From contig DKJA01000097.1 of NCBI GenBank assembly GCA_002454505.1, forward strand, positions 1 through 64,000: 64,000 nt of DNA, given 5' to 3'. The notes under the pieces were generated by a model. It did no database searches. It was not told where the DNA came from and worked only from the letters and a program-made list of their open reading frames with translations. Position 1 is the first letter of the stretch; each line of letters begins with the position of its first letter. The position numbers and the translations under genes are program-made. The stretch comes from Oxalobacteraceae bacterium UBA6704. Its GTDB lineage: Bacteria; Pseudomonadota; Gammaproteobacteria; Burkholderiales; Burkholderiaceae_D. This document shows positions 34,679 to 42,802 of the stretch, piece after piece.

Positions 34679-35131
34679 ATGCGCCTGACTTCCTTTACCG
34701 ATTACACGCTGCGCACCCTGCTGCACCTGGGGACCAACCGCGACCGCCTGGTGACGATCCAGGAGATCGCCGACCTGCACAGCATCTCGAAGAACCACCT
34801 GATGAAGGTGGTCCACGAGCTGGGGCGCAATGGCGTCATCGAGACGGTGCGCGGCCGCAACGGCGGCTTCCGGCTGAACCACGAGCCGAAGGACATCAAT
34901 GTGGGCGCCGTGATCCGCATGGCCGAGAACGACTTCTACATGGCCGACTGCTTCGATCCGGCCGGCCAGCCTTGCGGGCTGACCAAGGCCTGCCGCCTGA
35001 AGGGCGTGCTGAAAGGCGCCACGGCCGCCTACCTGGCCGAGCTGGACCGCTATTCGCTGGCCGACCTGCTGCCGGAACCGGCGCCGAAGGAAGTGCCGGT
35101 CAAGCTGCACCGCAAAAAACTCGCCGCTTAA
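34679..35131 (+). CDS. nsrR: NsrR, nitric oxide-sensing Rrf2-family repressor
   Basis: A 150-residue Rrf2 protein from ATG 34679. Winged HTH: LVTIQEIADLHSISKNHLMKVVHELGRNGVIETVRGRNGGF. Three Cys at 91, 99 and 105 (ADCFDPAGQPCGLTKACRLKGVL) match the [Fe-S] ligands of NsrR in E. coli and Neisseria. NO destroys the cluster and relieves repression. Two NsrR-type palindromes in this window sit in front of Hmp and the truncated haemoglobin, which are classic targets. A -10-like TATACT overlaps the region just before the start codon. Confidence 0.88.
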   Translation: MRLTSFTDYTLRTLLHLGTNRDRLVTIQEIADLHSISKNHLMKVVHELGRNGVIETVRGRNGGFRLNHEPKDINVGAVIRMAENDFYMADCFDPAGQPCGLTKACRLKGVLKGATAAYLAELDRYSLADLLPEPAPKEVPVKLHRKKLAA

Positions 35132-35136
35132 GAAAC

Positions 35137-35166
35137 TGTAACAAGCCGCCCGCTCGTCCGACTGTC
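35137..35166 (+). promoter_or_regulatory. ECF-type promoter of the sigma/anti-sigma pair
   Basis: -35-like TGTAACA (35137-35143), 15-bp spacer and -10-like CGACTGTC (35159-35166). Same pattern and spacing as at 32811, consistent with autoregulation by the sigma factor encoded downstream. Confidence 0.5.
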
Positions 35167-35195
35167 TGCTGACGACAGTGACAGGAGAACATCGC

Positions 35196-35786
35196 GTGAC
35201 GACATGTCAGACGAACGCCATGCCGGCGGGCCGGCAGGCCATGTGGCAGCGGATCGCCGCCGAGCGACCATTCCTGCTGCGGCTGGCGCGGCTGCAGCTG
35301 GCCAGCGCCGCCGAGGCGGAAGATGCGGTGCAGGAGACGGTGCTGGGCGCGCTGGCCAACTGGCAGGGCTACGGCCAGCGCGCCGCGCTGCGTGGTTGGC
35401 TGACGGGCATCCTGCGCCACAAGATCGTCGATGCGATCCGCCGCCGCAGCGTGGCGCCGCTGCATTTCAGCGGCACGGCGACGGAAGACGATCTCGATGC
35501 CCTGTTCACCGCGGACGACGCGTGGCACCCCGACGTGTTCAACGACACGCTGTGCGGCGAGCACCAGCTGGCGGCAAGCCAGTTGACCACGGTGCTGGAG
35601 CTGTGCCTGGCACGGTTGCCGGAGCAGACCGCGCGGCTGTTCCTGATGCGCGAATTCCTCGGCATGGAACTGGACGAGATTCAAAGCGAGTGCCGCCTCA
35701 GCGCGGGCAACCTGCGCGTGGTGCTGTACCGCGCGCGCATGCGGCTGCGCGAGTGCGTGGTGCGCGGCTGGGGAGAAGCAGCATGA
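35196..35786 (+). CDS. ECF-type RNA polymerase sigma factor
   Basis: A 196-residue sigma factor. GTG 35196 is preferred because AGGAG (35183-35187) lies 8 bp before it. Region 2: FLLRLARLQLASAAEAEDAVQETVLGALANWQGYGQRAALRGWLTGILRHKIVDAIRRR; region 4: LCLARLPEQTARLFLMREFLGMELDEIQSECRLSAGNLRVVLYRARMRLREC. It overlaps the anti-sigma gene by 4 bp (ATGA). Its own promoter shows the same ECF motif as the catalase gene, indicating positive autoregulation and catalase control. Confidence 0.88.
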   Translation: MTTCQTNAMPAGRQAMWQRIAAERPFLLRLARLQLASAAEAEDAVQETVLGALANWQGYGQRAALRGWLTGILRHKIVDAIRRRSVAPLHFSGTATEDDLDALFTADDAWHPDVFNDTLCGEHQLAASQLTTVLELCLARLPEQTARLFLMREFLGMELDEIQSECRLSAGNLRVVLYRARMRLRECVVRGWGEAA

Positions 35787-35989
35787 CTGGCTACCGTCCC
35801 CTCGAACCGGTCACCTGCCGTGGTGCGAGCCGCCTCGTGTGCGGCGCCCGCGACGTGCCGTTGACGGCCGCCGAGCAGGCGGCCCTGGCGGACCACCTTG
35901 CCGGCTGCGCGCGTTGCAGCATCGCCGCGCGGCAGTTTGCCGCGCTGTTCCGCCAGCTGGACGACTGCCTGGCGCGGTCCGGCAAATAA
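35783..35989 (+). CDS. Small zinc-finger anti-sigma factor
   Basis: A 68-residue protein; ATG overlaps the sigma stop codon. The motif H-x3-C-x2-C (DHLAGCARC, residues 38-45) is the zf-HC2 anti-sigma signature, with further Cys at 12, 20 and 61. No membrane helix, so it is a soluble, redox-responsive ZAS-type anti-sigma. Not listed by gene callers in larger overlapping frames because it starts inside one. Predicted to sequester the sigma encoded upstream until zinc thiolates are oxidised. Confidence 0.8.
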   Translation: MTGYRPLEPVTCRGASRLVCGARDVPLTAAEQAALADHLAGCARCSIAARQFAALFRQLDDCLARSGK

Positions 35990-36023
35990 GCTGCGCTGAA
36001 CCGCCTCGCGGCAGACGAAATCC

Positions 36024-37205
36024 TTACTGCAGCGCCTCGGCCGGCCCGAAGAATTCGTAGCGGGCCTGCGCATCGGGCACGCCCAGCGCGCGCAGATTGT
36101 GCTTGACGGCGCGCATGAAGGCGGTCGGCCCGAGGAAGTACGCATCCACGTCGCGCGATGGCGGCAGCCATTCGGCCAGCAGCTCCCGGTCCAGCAGGCC
36201 GATCGCATGCGGCGCCGGCGACTGGTCGTCGTGCTCGGCGTAGCAGTAGAAGCGCTTCAACTGCGGATACTGGCGGGCCAGCGTGTCGACGTAATCGCGG
36301 AATGCGTGCACCGAGCCGTTGCGGGCAGCGTGGATGAAGTGCACTTCGCGGCCCGCACGCAGTGCAGAGGCCAGCATTGCCAGCGTCGGCGTGATGCCGA
36401 CGCCGCCGCTGATCAGCACCAGCGGCCGGTCGTGCGGCTGCAGCGTGAAGGCGCCGCTCGGCGCGAACAGGTCGATGCGGTCGCCCGCTGCCACATGGTC
36501 GTGCAGGTGGTTCGACACGCGCCCGCCCGGCTCGCGCTTGACGCTGATCTGGTACGTTTCGCCATTGCTGGCGGCGGACAGCGAGTACTGCCGCTTCTGC
36601 GCCTTGCCGTCGACGGTCACGTACACGCCGATGTACTGGCCGGGCGCGTAGGCCATCACGGGGCCGCCGTCGACGGGGCGGAACACGAAGCTGGTGATCT
36701 CGGCGCTCTCGGCGACCTTGCGGGCGACGGTGAACGCCCGCGTGCCGTTCCAGCCGCCTTCGGCCGCCAGCTGCGCTGCGTAGCCCTTGCGTTCGGCATT
36801 GATCAGGATATCGGCCAGCTGGCCGTAGGCGATGCCCCAGGCGTCGATCACGGCGTCGGTGGCCACCGCTTCGCCCAGCACTTCGCGGATCGCCTTCAGC
36901 AGCGACGCGCCCACGTACGGATAGTGCTCCGGCAGGATCTGCAGCGAGATGTGCTTGTTGACGATGGTCTCCAGCAGGCCTTCCAGCTTGTCGAGTTCAT
37001 TGATGTAGCGGGCGTAGCACAGGATGGCGAAGGCCAGCGCGCGCTGCTGCGTGCCGCCGTGCTGGTTCGACTGGTTGAACAGCGGGACGACCTGCGGGAA
37101 GTCCTTGAACAGCGTCAGGTAGAAGTGGCGCACGAGCGCCTCGCCGCCCGCTTCAAGCAGGGGAACGGTGGCGGTGATCAGGGCGCGTTGGTCGGTGGTC
37201 AGCAT
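36024..37205 (-). CDS. hmp: Flavohaemoglobin, nitric oxide dioxygenase
   Basis: A 393-residue Hmp with globin, FAD and NAD domains in order. Globin residues fall exactly at the E. coli positions: Tyr29, Gln53 and proximal His85 (KHISLQI). FAD-binding RQYSLSAA, then GGVGITPTLAML and the C-terminal YFLGPTAFM. It converts NO plus O2 to nitrate using NADH. Its promoter holds a long NsrR-type palindrome (37257-37289). Shine-Dalgarno AGGAAT precedes the ATG. Confidence 0.95.
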   Translation of the reverse strand: MLTTDQRALITATVPLLEAGGEALVRHFYLTLFKDFPQVVPLFNQSNQHGGTQQRALAFAILCYARYINELDKLEGLLETIVNKHISLQILPEHYPYVGASLLKAIREVLGEAVATDAVIDAWGIAYGQLADILINAERKGYAAQLAAEGGWNGTRAFTVARKVAESAEITSFVFRPVDGGPVMAYAPGQYIGVYVTVDGKAQKRQYSLSAASNGETYQISVKREPGGRVSNHLHDHVAAGDRIDLFAPSGAFTLQPHDRPLVLISGGVGITPTLAMLASALRAGREVHFIHAARNGSVHAFRDYVDTLARQYPQLKRFYCYAEHDDQSPAPHAIGLLDRELLAEWLPPSRDVDAYFLGPTAFMRAVKHNLRALGVPDAQARYEFFGPAEALQ

Positions 37206-37256
37206 GGGGGATTCCTTTCGTGGTGGGACAGCGTTGGGCGCAGTGTAGCCAAATTC

Positions 37257-37289
37257 GCTTAAACATGCAAATGAAATGCAGCTTTAAGC
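37257..37289. promoter_or_regulatory. NsrR box of hmp
   Basis: Core 37261-37285: AAACATGCAAAT, central G, AAATGCAGCTTT, matching the NsrR 11-1-11 consensus on both arms. Flanking GCTT (37257-37260) and AAGC (37286-37289) extend the symmetry. It ends 52 bp upstream of the hmp start codon, where it would block transcription. Confidence 0.75.
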
Positions 37290-37307
37290 AATGTCGCCCC
37301 GCCGGGC

Positions 37308-38330
37308 TCAGAGCCGCATGCCGCACATGGCCAGGATGATTGCGGCGGCCACGATGGCGCCGAATGTGGTGCCGGCATACAGCACGCGGTCGGCCGCCCG
37401 CCGTGCGGTGCCGTGCGCCAGCAGCACGATGCGCAGGCCGGCAAAGGCGTGGCCGATGACGAAGAACACCGCCAGCAGGTAATACTGCAGCAGGCGGATG
37501 TTCCACGGATCGTCCAGCATGCCGGTCGGCGCACCGACGGCAAAGCCCCAGTCCGTGTCGATGCCGAAGTGGACACGGGCCAGGTACAGCACCGCGTTGA
37601 CGTGACTGATCACGGCAAACACGAGGAACACGCCGCCGGCGATCTGGAACGTGCGGAAGGCATCGGCCGGCCGCGCGGTCAGCCGCCACGCCATGCGGCT
37701 GCCGGTGACGATCAGGAAGGCAAACACGCCGATCAGCACGGGCTCGACGAAGGCCGACCGGTAGACGGTGCGCAGCACCTTCATGATGGCCATGTGCACG
37801 TCCGGCCCGAGCCAGCCGAACAGGTGGTTGGTGAAGTGGGCGGCCAGGAAGACGATGGCCAGCACGGCTCCCACGCCGTGCGCGGTGCGCCAGCGGGCGG
37901 CCTGCCGGTCGGCGGCCGGCGGCGGCAGCGTCGTGCGGGGCGCGACCGCAATGGCGATGCCGAGCGCCGTCCACAGCAGCGCCATGAAGGGGATGTCCCA
38001 GGCCGGATGGCCCAGCAGCAGGAATACGACGCCCGTCAGCGTGAACAGCGGCGGCGTGGCGACCGCGAACAGCGCGACGCGGCGTGCGCGCACGCCGGCA
38101 GCACTGGTTGCGCCGGACAGCCGCATCGCCATCCACAACGCCACGGCGGGAACGAGCAGTGCCGCAAGCAGCGCGACGGCCGATACGAGCGGCGCGCCGG
38201 CCGCGCGGCTGTCATGGAACAGCACCAGCAGCCACGGGTAGATCAAGGCGGCAACCGGTGCGGCGAACCAGTGCGCTGGCGGGCGGGCGACGGCGCCAGG
38301 CACGGCGACGGAAGTATGGGTGACAGGCAT
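37308..38330 (-). CDS. Polytopic membrane protein of unknown function next to hmp
   Basis: A 340-residue protein from ATG 38330 with GGAGG Shine-Dalgarno. Eight to nine hydrophobic helices. The second half contains VGAVLAIVFLAAHFTNHLFGWLGPDVHMAIMKVLRTVYRSAFVEPVLIGVFAFLIVTGSR and FAVISHVNAVLYLARVHFGIDT: several intramembrane His that recall haem-b-coordinating helices of succinate-dehydrogenase-type cytochrome b subunits. NnrS was considered but the length and helix layout do not match well. It precedes hmp in the same direction, with the NsrR box between, so a link to NO or respiration is plausible. Confidence 0.7.
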   Translation of the reverse strand: MPVTHTSVAVPGAVARPPAHWFAAPVAALIYPWLLVLFHDSRAAGAPLVSAVALLAALLVPAVALWMAMRLSGATSAAGVRARRVALFAVATPPLFTLTGVVFLLLGHPAWDIPFMALLWTALGIAIAVAPRTTLPPPAADRQAARWRTAHGVGAVLAIVFLAAHFTNHLFGWLGPDVHMAIMKVLRTVYRSAFVEPVLIGVFAFLIVTGSRMAWRLTARPADAFRTFQIAGGVFLVFAVISHVNAVLYLARVHFGIDTDWGFAVGAPTGMLDDPWNIRLLQYYLLAVFFVIGHAFAGLRIVLLAHGTARRAADRVLYAGTTFGAIVAAAIILAMCGMRL

Positions 38331-38432
38331 GGCAGCCTCCTTGCAGGATTGAGTGACGAGCAAGGATTGTCGCGGTGCGCCGGTTTGCCGCGGTGGTCCA
38401 ATCCGCCGGGATTCGCGTGGACCACCGGGCCG

Positions 38433-39461
38433 CTATGCCTGGCGGAGGAACTGCTCGCGGTGCGTGTTCGTCATCGCCTGCACCCAGCGCGGGTAGAACT
38501 CGGGCAGCGCGCTGGCGGCATCCAGTGCCGCCAGGTCTTCTGCCGTCAGCACCAGGTCCAGCGCGGCCAGGTTGTCGCGCAGCTGCTCCACGCGGCGCGC
38601 GCCGACGATGGCGCAGGTGACGGCGGGCTGCGCCAGCAGCCATGCCAGCGCCACCTGGGCTGCGCTGACGCCATGCCGTCGGGCCACCGGCAGCAGCGCG
38701 TCGATCACCCGGAAGCCATGTTCCGTCTCCACCGGCGGAAAATTGATATGGGTGCGGCGCCCGTCCGGATCGCCCCGGTCGCGGCCGAATTTGCCGGTCA
38801 ACAGGCCGCCGGCCAGCGGGCTCCATGCCATCAGGCCCAGCTGCCGGTCGGCCACCAGCGGCAGGATCTCGCGCTCGATGTCGCGCACCGCCAGCGAATA
38901 ACAGGCCTGCACCGACACGTAGGCCGACCAGTCGTGCAGCGCCGAGATGCCCAGTGCCTTGGCGATCTGCCAGCCGGCCAGGTTGGAGCAGCCGATATAG
39001 TGGATCTTGCCGGCGCGGACCGCATCGTCCAGCGCGCGCAGCGTTTCCTCGGCCGGCGTCAGCCCGTCGAAATTATGGATCTGGTACAGGTCGATGCGAT
39101 CCGTCTGCAGGCGGCGCAGGCTGTGCTCCAGCGCGCGGGTCAGGTGCAGGCGGGACTGGCCCGCGTCGTTCGGGCCTTTGCCGGTGGGCGCGTGGAACTT
39201 GGTGGCCAGCACCACGTCGTCGCGCCGCCCCGCCAGCACCTTGCCCAACAAGGTTTCCGATTCGCCGTTGGCATACACGTCGGCCGTATCGATGAAGTTG
39301 ATGCCGGCGTCCAGGGCGGCGCCGACCACCGCGTCGGTCTCGGCCAGCGTCAGGCCGCCGACCTTGTCATAGGGCGGCGTGTCGCGGCCGCCGAACGTCA
39401 TCGCGCCGAGGCACAGCCGCGAGACGAGCATGCCGGTGGTGCCGAGTCGTTGATAGTGCAT
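38433..39461 (-). CDS. Aldo/keto reductase
   Basis: A 342-residue (alpha/beta)8 aldo/keto reductase from ATG 39461 (the open frame upstream overlaps the divergent AraC gene and is a shadow). Catalytic set visible: Asp and Tyr in IDTADVYANGESE, Lys in ATKFHAP, His in YQIHNFDG. C-terminal NADP-binding region IVGARRVEQLRDNL. Yeast Tas/YakC-like group, general carbonyl reduction; substrate unknown. Divergent from the AraC regulator, its likely controller. Confidence 0.85.
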   Translation of the reverse strand: MHYQRLGTTGMLVSRLCLGAMTFGGRDTPPYDKVGGLTLAETDAVVGAALDAGINFIDTADVYANGESETLLGKVLAGRRDDVVLATKFHAPTGKGPNDAGQSRLHLTRALEHSLRRLQTDRIDLYQIHNFDGLTPAEETLRALDDAVRAGKIHYIGCSNLAGWQIAKALGISALHDWSAYVSVQACYSLAVRDIEREILPLVADRQLGLMAWSPLAGGLLTGKFGRDRGDPDGRRTHINFPPVETEHGFRVIDALLPVARRHGVSAAQVALAWLLAQPAVTCAIVGARRVEQLRDNLAALDLVLTAEDLAALDAASALPEFYPRWVQAMTNTHREQFLRQA

Positions 39462-39533
39462 GGGTCCTCCCGATCGAAAAGGCCAGTGTAGAATTTGCCG
39501 TTCCTGTTCACCATGCTGTGCCGTCCAGATCCG

Positions 39534-40481
39534 ATGCGCGACCGTCCCGAACTTTCCGTTGATCCGCTCTCCGACGTGCTGTCGCTGCTGCGCGTGCGGG
39601 GCGGCATGCCGCTGCGCCTGCAGGCCGGCGGCGCCTGGGCGCTGCGCTTTCCCGCCTACGATTACCTGAAATTCATCGTGGTGCTGGAAGGTGGGCTGTG
39701 GGTGCAGGTGGATGGCGATGCGAAGCCGTACCTGCTGGCCGCGGGCGACTGCCTCGTGATGCGCAGCGGCCGGCCGTATGTCACGGCCAGCGATTTGTCC
39801 ATTCCTGCAACGGATGGCAACGACCACTTCGCGCACCTGGCGCGCGATGGCGATACGGTGGCATGGGGCGCGCCTGCCACCCTGGTCGCGATCGCCGGCC
39901 GCTTCGACATCAATCCCGCCCAGCGCGCGTTGCTGGCCAGGCTGGTGCCGCCGGAACTGCACCTGACGGCGGATTCCCCCGCCGCGCCGGCGCTGCACCG
40001 TCTGCTCGAGCTGTTTCGCCACGAGGCGCGGGGGCCCGGCAGCCGGCTGGTGACGGCGAACGTGGCGCAGATGGCGCTGGTGCAGGTGCTGCGCGCGCAC
40101 GGTGCGGCGGCGCAGGACGGCTGGCTGGCGGCCCTGGCCGATCCGCAGGTCGGCGCCGCGCTGCAGCGGCTGCACGGCGAGCCGGCGCGGCGCTGGACCG
40201 TGCAGGAACTGGCGGCGGATGTCGGCATGTCCCGCTCCGCACTGGCGCTGCGCTTTCGCCAGCTGGTGGGCCAGGCGCCGCTGCAGTACCTGCTGCAGTG
40301 GCGCATGCACCTGGCGCAGCACGCGCTGCACCATGAGGAAATTCCCGTGGCGACGCTTGGCTTCCGGCTCGGCTATTCGTCGGAAAGCGCGTTCAGTGCC
40401 GCGTTCCGGCGGTGGAGCGGGCAGTGGCCGGGGCAGTACCGCACGTCGGTGCGTGGCGCCGGCGTCATCGGCATGTCATAA
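39534..40481 (+). CDS. AraC-family regulator with cupin sensor domain
   Basis: A 315-residue protein (ATG 39534; earlier in-frame ATG at 39495 and 39513 possible). N-terminal AraC_binding cupin (LKFIVVLEGGLWVQVDGDAKPYLLAAGDCLVMRSGRPY), C-terminal two-HTH domain (WTVQELAADVGMSRSALALRFRQLVGQAPLQYLLQWRMHLA, VATLGFRLGYSSESAFSAAFRRWSG). This is the cupin/AraC type that often regulates a divergent reductase gene, here the aldo/keto reductase 72 bp away. Confidence 0.85.
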   Translation: MRDRPELSVDPLSDVLSLLRVRGGMPLRLQAGGAWALRFPAYDYLKFIVVLEGGLWVQVDGDAKPYLLAAGDCLVMRSGRPYVTASDLSIPATDGNDHFAHLARDGDTVAWGAPATLVAIAGRFDINPAQRALLARLVPPELHLTADSPAAPALHRLLELFRHEARGPGSRLVTANVAQMALVQVLRAHGAAAQDGWLAALADPQVGAALQRLHGEPARRWTVQELAADVGMSRSALALRFRQLVGQAPLQYLLQWRMHLAQHALHHEEIPVATLGFRLGYSSESAFSAAFRRWSGQWPGQYRTSVRGAGVIGMS

Positions 40482-40553
40482 GCGCCCGGTATAGTGATTC
40501 GCGACCGCCGGCGGCAGCCGGCGCAAACCACGCCACCGGGACCCATCCGCACA

Positions 40554-41471
40554 ATGAACAGCCATCCACAGGAAGTACAGCAGCGCGTCCAGCGCGACAT
40601 CGCCGACAGCTACGACGAGGAACTGGAGCTGGAACTGGACGACCGCGACCTCGATCCCGACACGCTGCTGCCGGCCCATGCGCGCAGCGCGCAGGAAAAG
40701 GAAGACCGCCGCCTGTACTTCCGCGAGCTGTTCCGGCTGCAGGCGGAACTCGTGAAGCTGCAGGACTGGGTGGTCCACACGGGCCACAAGGTAGTGATCC
40801 TGTTCGAGGGGCGCGACGCGGCCGGCAAGGGCGGCGTCATCAAGCGCATCGTGCAGCGCCTCAATCCGCGCGTGGCCCGCGTGGCGGCACTGCCGGCACC
40901 AAGCGACCGCGAACGGTCGCAGTGGTACTTCCAGCGCTATGTATGCCACCTGCCGGCGGCCGGCGAGATCGTGCTGTTCGACCGCAGCTGGTACAACCGC
41001 GCCGGCGTCGAACGCGTGATGGGCTTCTGCACGGACGAGCAGTACGAGGAGTTCTTCCAGACCGTGCCGGAATTCGAACGCATGCTGGCCCGCTCCGGCA
41101 TCCAGCTGATCAAGTACTGGTTCTCGATCTCGGACGAGGAGCAGAACGCCCGCTTCCTGTCGCGCATCCACGACCCGTTAAAGCAGTGGAAACTGAGCCC
41201 GATGGACCTGGAGTCGCGCCGCCGCTGGGAGGAGTACACGAAGGCCAAGGAGATCATGCTGGAACGGACCCACATTCCGGAAGCGAAATGGTGGGTCGTG
41301 CAGGGTATCGACAAGAAAAAGGCACGGCTGAACTGCATCCATCACCTGCTGCAGCAGATGCCGTACGTGGAAGTCGAGCGCACCGAGATCGCGCTGCCGG
41401 AACGGGAGTACCACGAGGATTACGTGCGGCGCCCGGTGCCGCAGGAGATCATCGTGCCTGACGTGTATTGA
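40554..41471 (+). CDS. ppk2: Polyphosphate kinase 2
   Basis: A 305-residue PPK2 from ATG 40554. Walker A EGRDAAGKGGVIK (85-97), the polyP-lid segment, and Walker B LFDRSWYNRAGVERVMGFC, all diagnostic. The acidic N-terminus (EELELELDDRDLDPD) is typical of class I enzymes, which use polyphosphate to phosphorylate ADP or GDP and so recycle nucleotides or consume polyP. Stand-alone gene, convergent with the SugE-type gene. Confidence 0.92.
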   Translation: MNSHPQEVQQRVQRDIADSYDEELELELDDRDLDPDTLLPAHARSAQEKEDRRLYFRELFRLQAELVKLQDWVVHTGHKVVILFEGRDAAGKGGVIKRIVQRLNPRVARVAALPAPSDRERSQWYFQRYVCHLPAAGEIVLFDRSWYNRAGVERVMGFCTDEQYEEFFQTVPEFERMLARSGIQLIKYWFSISDEEQNARFLSRIHDPLKQWKLSPMDLESRRRWEEYTKAKEIMLERTHIPEAKWWVVQGIDKKKARLNCIHHLLQQMPYVEVERTEIALPEREYHEDYVRRPVPQEIIVPDVY

Positions 41472-41481
41472 ACGACCGGGG

Positions 41482-41802
41482 TCAGTGCGGCGTCGCCAGC
41501 TTCAGGCCGACGATGCCGCCGGCGATCAGCACGATGCACAGCACGCGCGCGGCATTGGCGGCCTCGCCCAGGAACACGATGCCGGCGATCGCCGTGCCCA
41601 CGGCGCCGATGCCCGTCCAGATGGCATAGGCCGTCCCCACCGGCAGCTCCTTCAGCGAATACGACAGCAGCCCGAAGCTGACGGCCATCGCGGCCAGCGT
41701 CAGCACCGTCGGCAGCGGCTTCGAAAACCCCGCCGTGTATTTGAGGCCGATGGCCCAGCCGATCTCGAACAAGCCGGCGACGAACAGCGCAATCCACACC
41801 AT
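41482..41802 (-). CDS. sugE: SMR-family guanidinium exporter, SugE/Gdx type
   Basis: A 106-residue, four-helix small multidrug resistance protein from ATG 41802. Central Glu13 ([19 protein letters not shown]) with Trp16 and the [17 protein letters not shown] loop are the SugE/Gdx subtype signature rather than EmrE. Gdx members export guanidinium with a two-proton stoichiometry. Upstream leader (to about 41890) shows no guanidine-I, -II or -III riboswitch pattern, so control is probably by the divergent LysR gene. A longer frame through 42873 is a shadow. Confidence 0.88.
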   Translation of the reverse strand: MVWIALFVAGLFEIGWAIGLKYTAGFSKPLPTVLTLAAMAVSFGLLSYSLKELPVGTAYAIWTGIGAVGTAIAGIVFLGEAANAARVLCIVLIAGGIVGLKLATPH

Positions 41803-41904
41803 TGAAACTCTCCTGAAACGGGCAGCCGGTCGGCCGCCGATGCCTTGCATGGTATATTCGCCGGCCTGATTGAAAAAGTCGGGACCTTTCAGATGAATTG
41901 ACAG

Positions 41905-42795
41905 ATGGCCTTCGATCTCGACAATATCCGTACCCTGCTCTGCGTCGTGGACGAAGGCTCGTTCTCGGCCGCGGCCCGCAAGTTGCGCCGCGTGCCGTCG
42001 GCGGTCAGCATGGCCATCGCCAACCTCGAGGCCGAGCTGGGCCTGGCGCTGTTCGACCGCAGCGGCCGCGAACCCAAGCCGACACCTGCGGCGCTGGCCC
42101 TGCTGCCGCAGGCGCGGCAACTGGCCACCCAGGTGCAGAAGCTGAACCTGCACGCGCTGTCGCTCACCGAGGGGTTGGAGACGTCGCTCGCGCTGGCCGT
42201 CGTGCCCGAACTGCTGGCCACCGCGCCGTGGACGGCGGCGCTGGCCGTGCTGTCCGCCGAATTCCCGCTGCTGCAGATCGAAGTGCTGGCTGCCTCGCAG
42301 GCCGATGCGCTGGCGATGGTGGACAGCGGCCGCGTGCAGCTGGCCATCGTGTTCGAGCGTTACGGCATCTGCGCGCAGGAGAATTTCAGGGAGATCGGCC
42401 GCGAGACCTTCGTGGCGGTGGTGGCGCCGGATCATCCGATGCTGTCCGGGACTGCGGCAAGCGGCATCCACGATGCGCAGCTGCTGGCGCACCGGCAGGT
42501 CGTCGTGGCGGGCCGCGATTCGGACCAGGTGGACAAGCGCGTCGCGATGGCCGAGCTGCAGTGGCGCACCGACAATCCCGTGGCCGCGCTGCTGCTGGTG
42601 GAAGCGGGCCTGGGTTGGGGCTGGCTGCCGGCCGGCTTCGTGCGCGACTCGCTGGCGGCGGGCCGCACCGTGCAGGTGCCGGCGGAGAACTTCACCAATG
42701 TCGTCAACCTGTTTGCCGATGTCGTGTGGGGCAACCGGCAGCCCACCGGACTGGCCGCCCGGCGGTTCGTCGAGGTGCTGACGGTCAGCCGTTAG
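41905..42795 (+). CDS. LysR-family regulator divergent from sugE
   Basis: A 296-residue LysR protein: [32 protein letters not shown], then effector domain with [25 protein letters not shown] ending seen in regulators of small exporters. Only about 100 bp separate its start from the SugE-type gene, with a -10-like TATACC pattern in between, so control of sugE is likely. Effector unknown. Confidence 0.85.
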   Translation: MAFDLDNIRTLLCVVDEGSFSAAARKLRRVPSAVSMAIANLEAELGLALFDRSGREPKPTPAALALLPQARQLATQVQKLNLHALSLTEGLETSLALAVVPELLATAPWTAALAVLSAEFPLLQIEVLAASQADALAMVDSGRVQLAIVFERYGICAQENFREIGRETFVAVVAPDHPMLSGTAASGIHDAQLLAHRQVVVAGRDSDQVDKRVAMAELQWRTDNPVAALLLVEAGLGWGWLPAGFVRDSLAAGRTVQVPAENFTNVVNLFADVVWGNRQPTGLAARRFVEVLTVSR

Positions 42796-42802
42796 CGACG
42801 TA

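Noticed and set aside
37308..38330. NnrS assignment for the membrane protein before hmp
   Set aside because: Length and helix pattern do not fit the 12-helix NnrS family well enough.
37413..39491. Long plus-strand open frame over the membrane protein and aldo/keto reductase genes
   Set aside because: Shadow of two minus-strand genes; composition is Arg/Gln/His-rich as expected for an antisense frame of GC-rich DNA.
41803..41904. Guanidine riboswitch upstream of the SugE/Gdx gene
   Set aside because: No ACGG-loop hairpin pair or guanidine-I core is visible in the leader on the minus strand.
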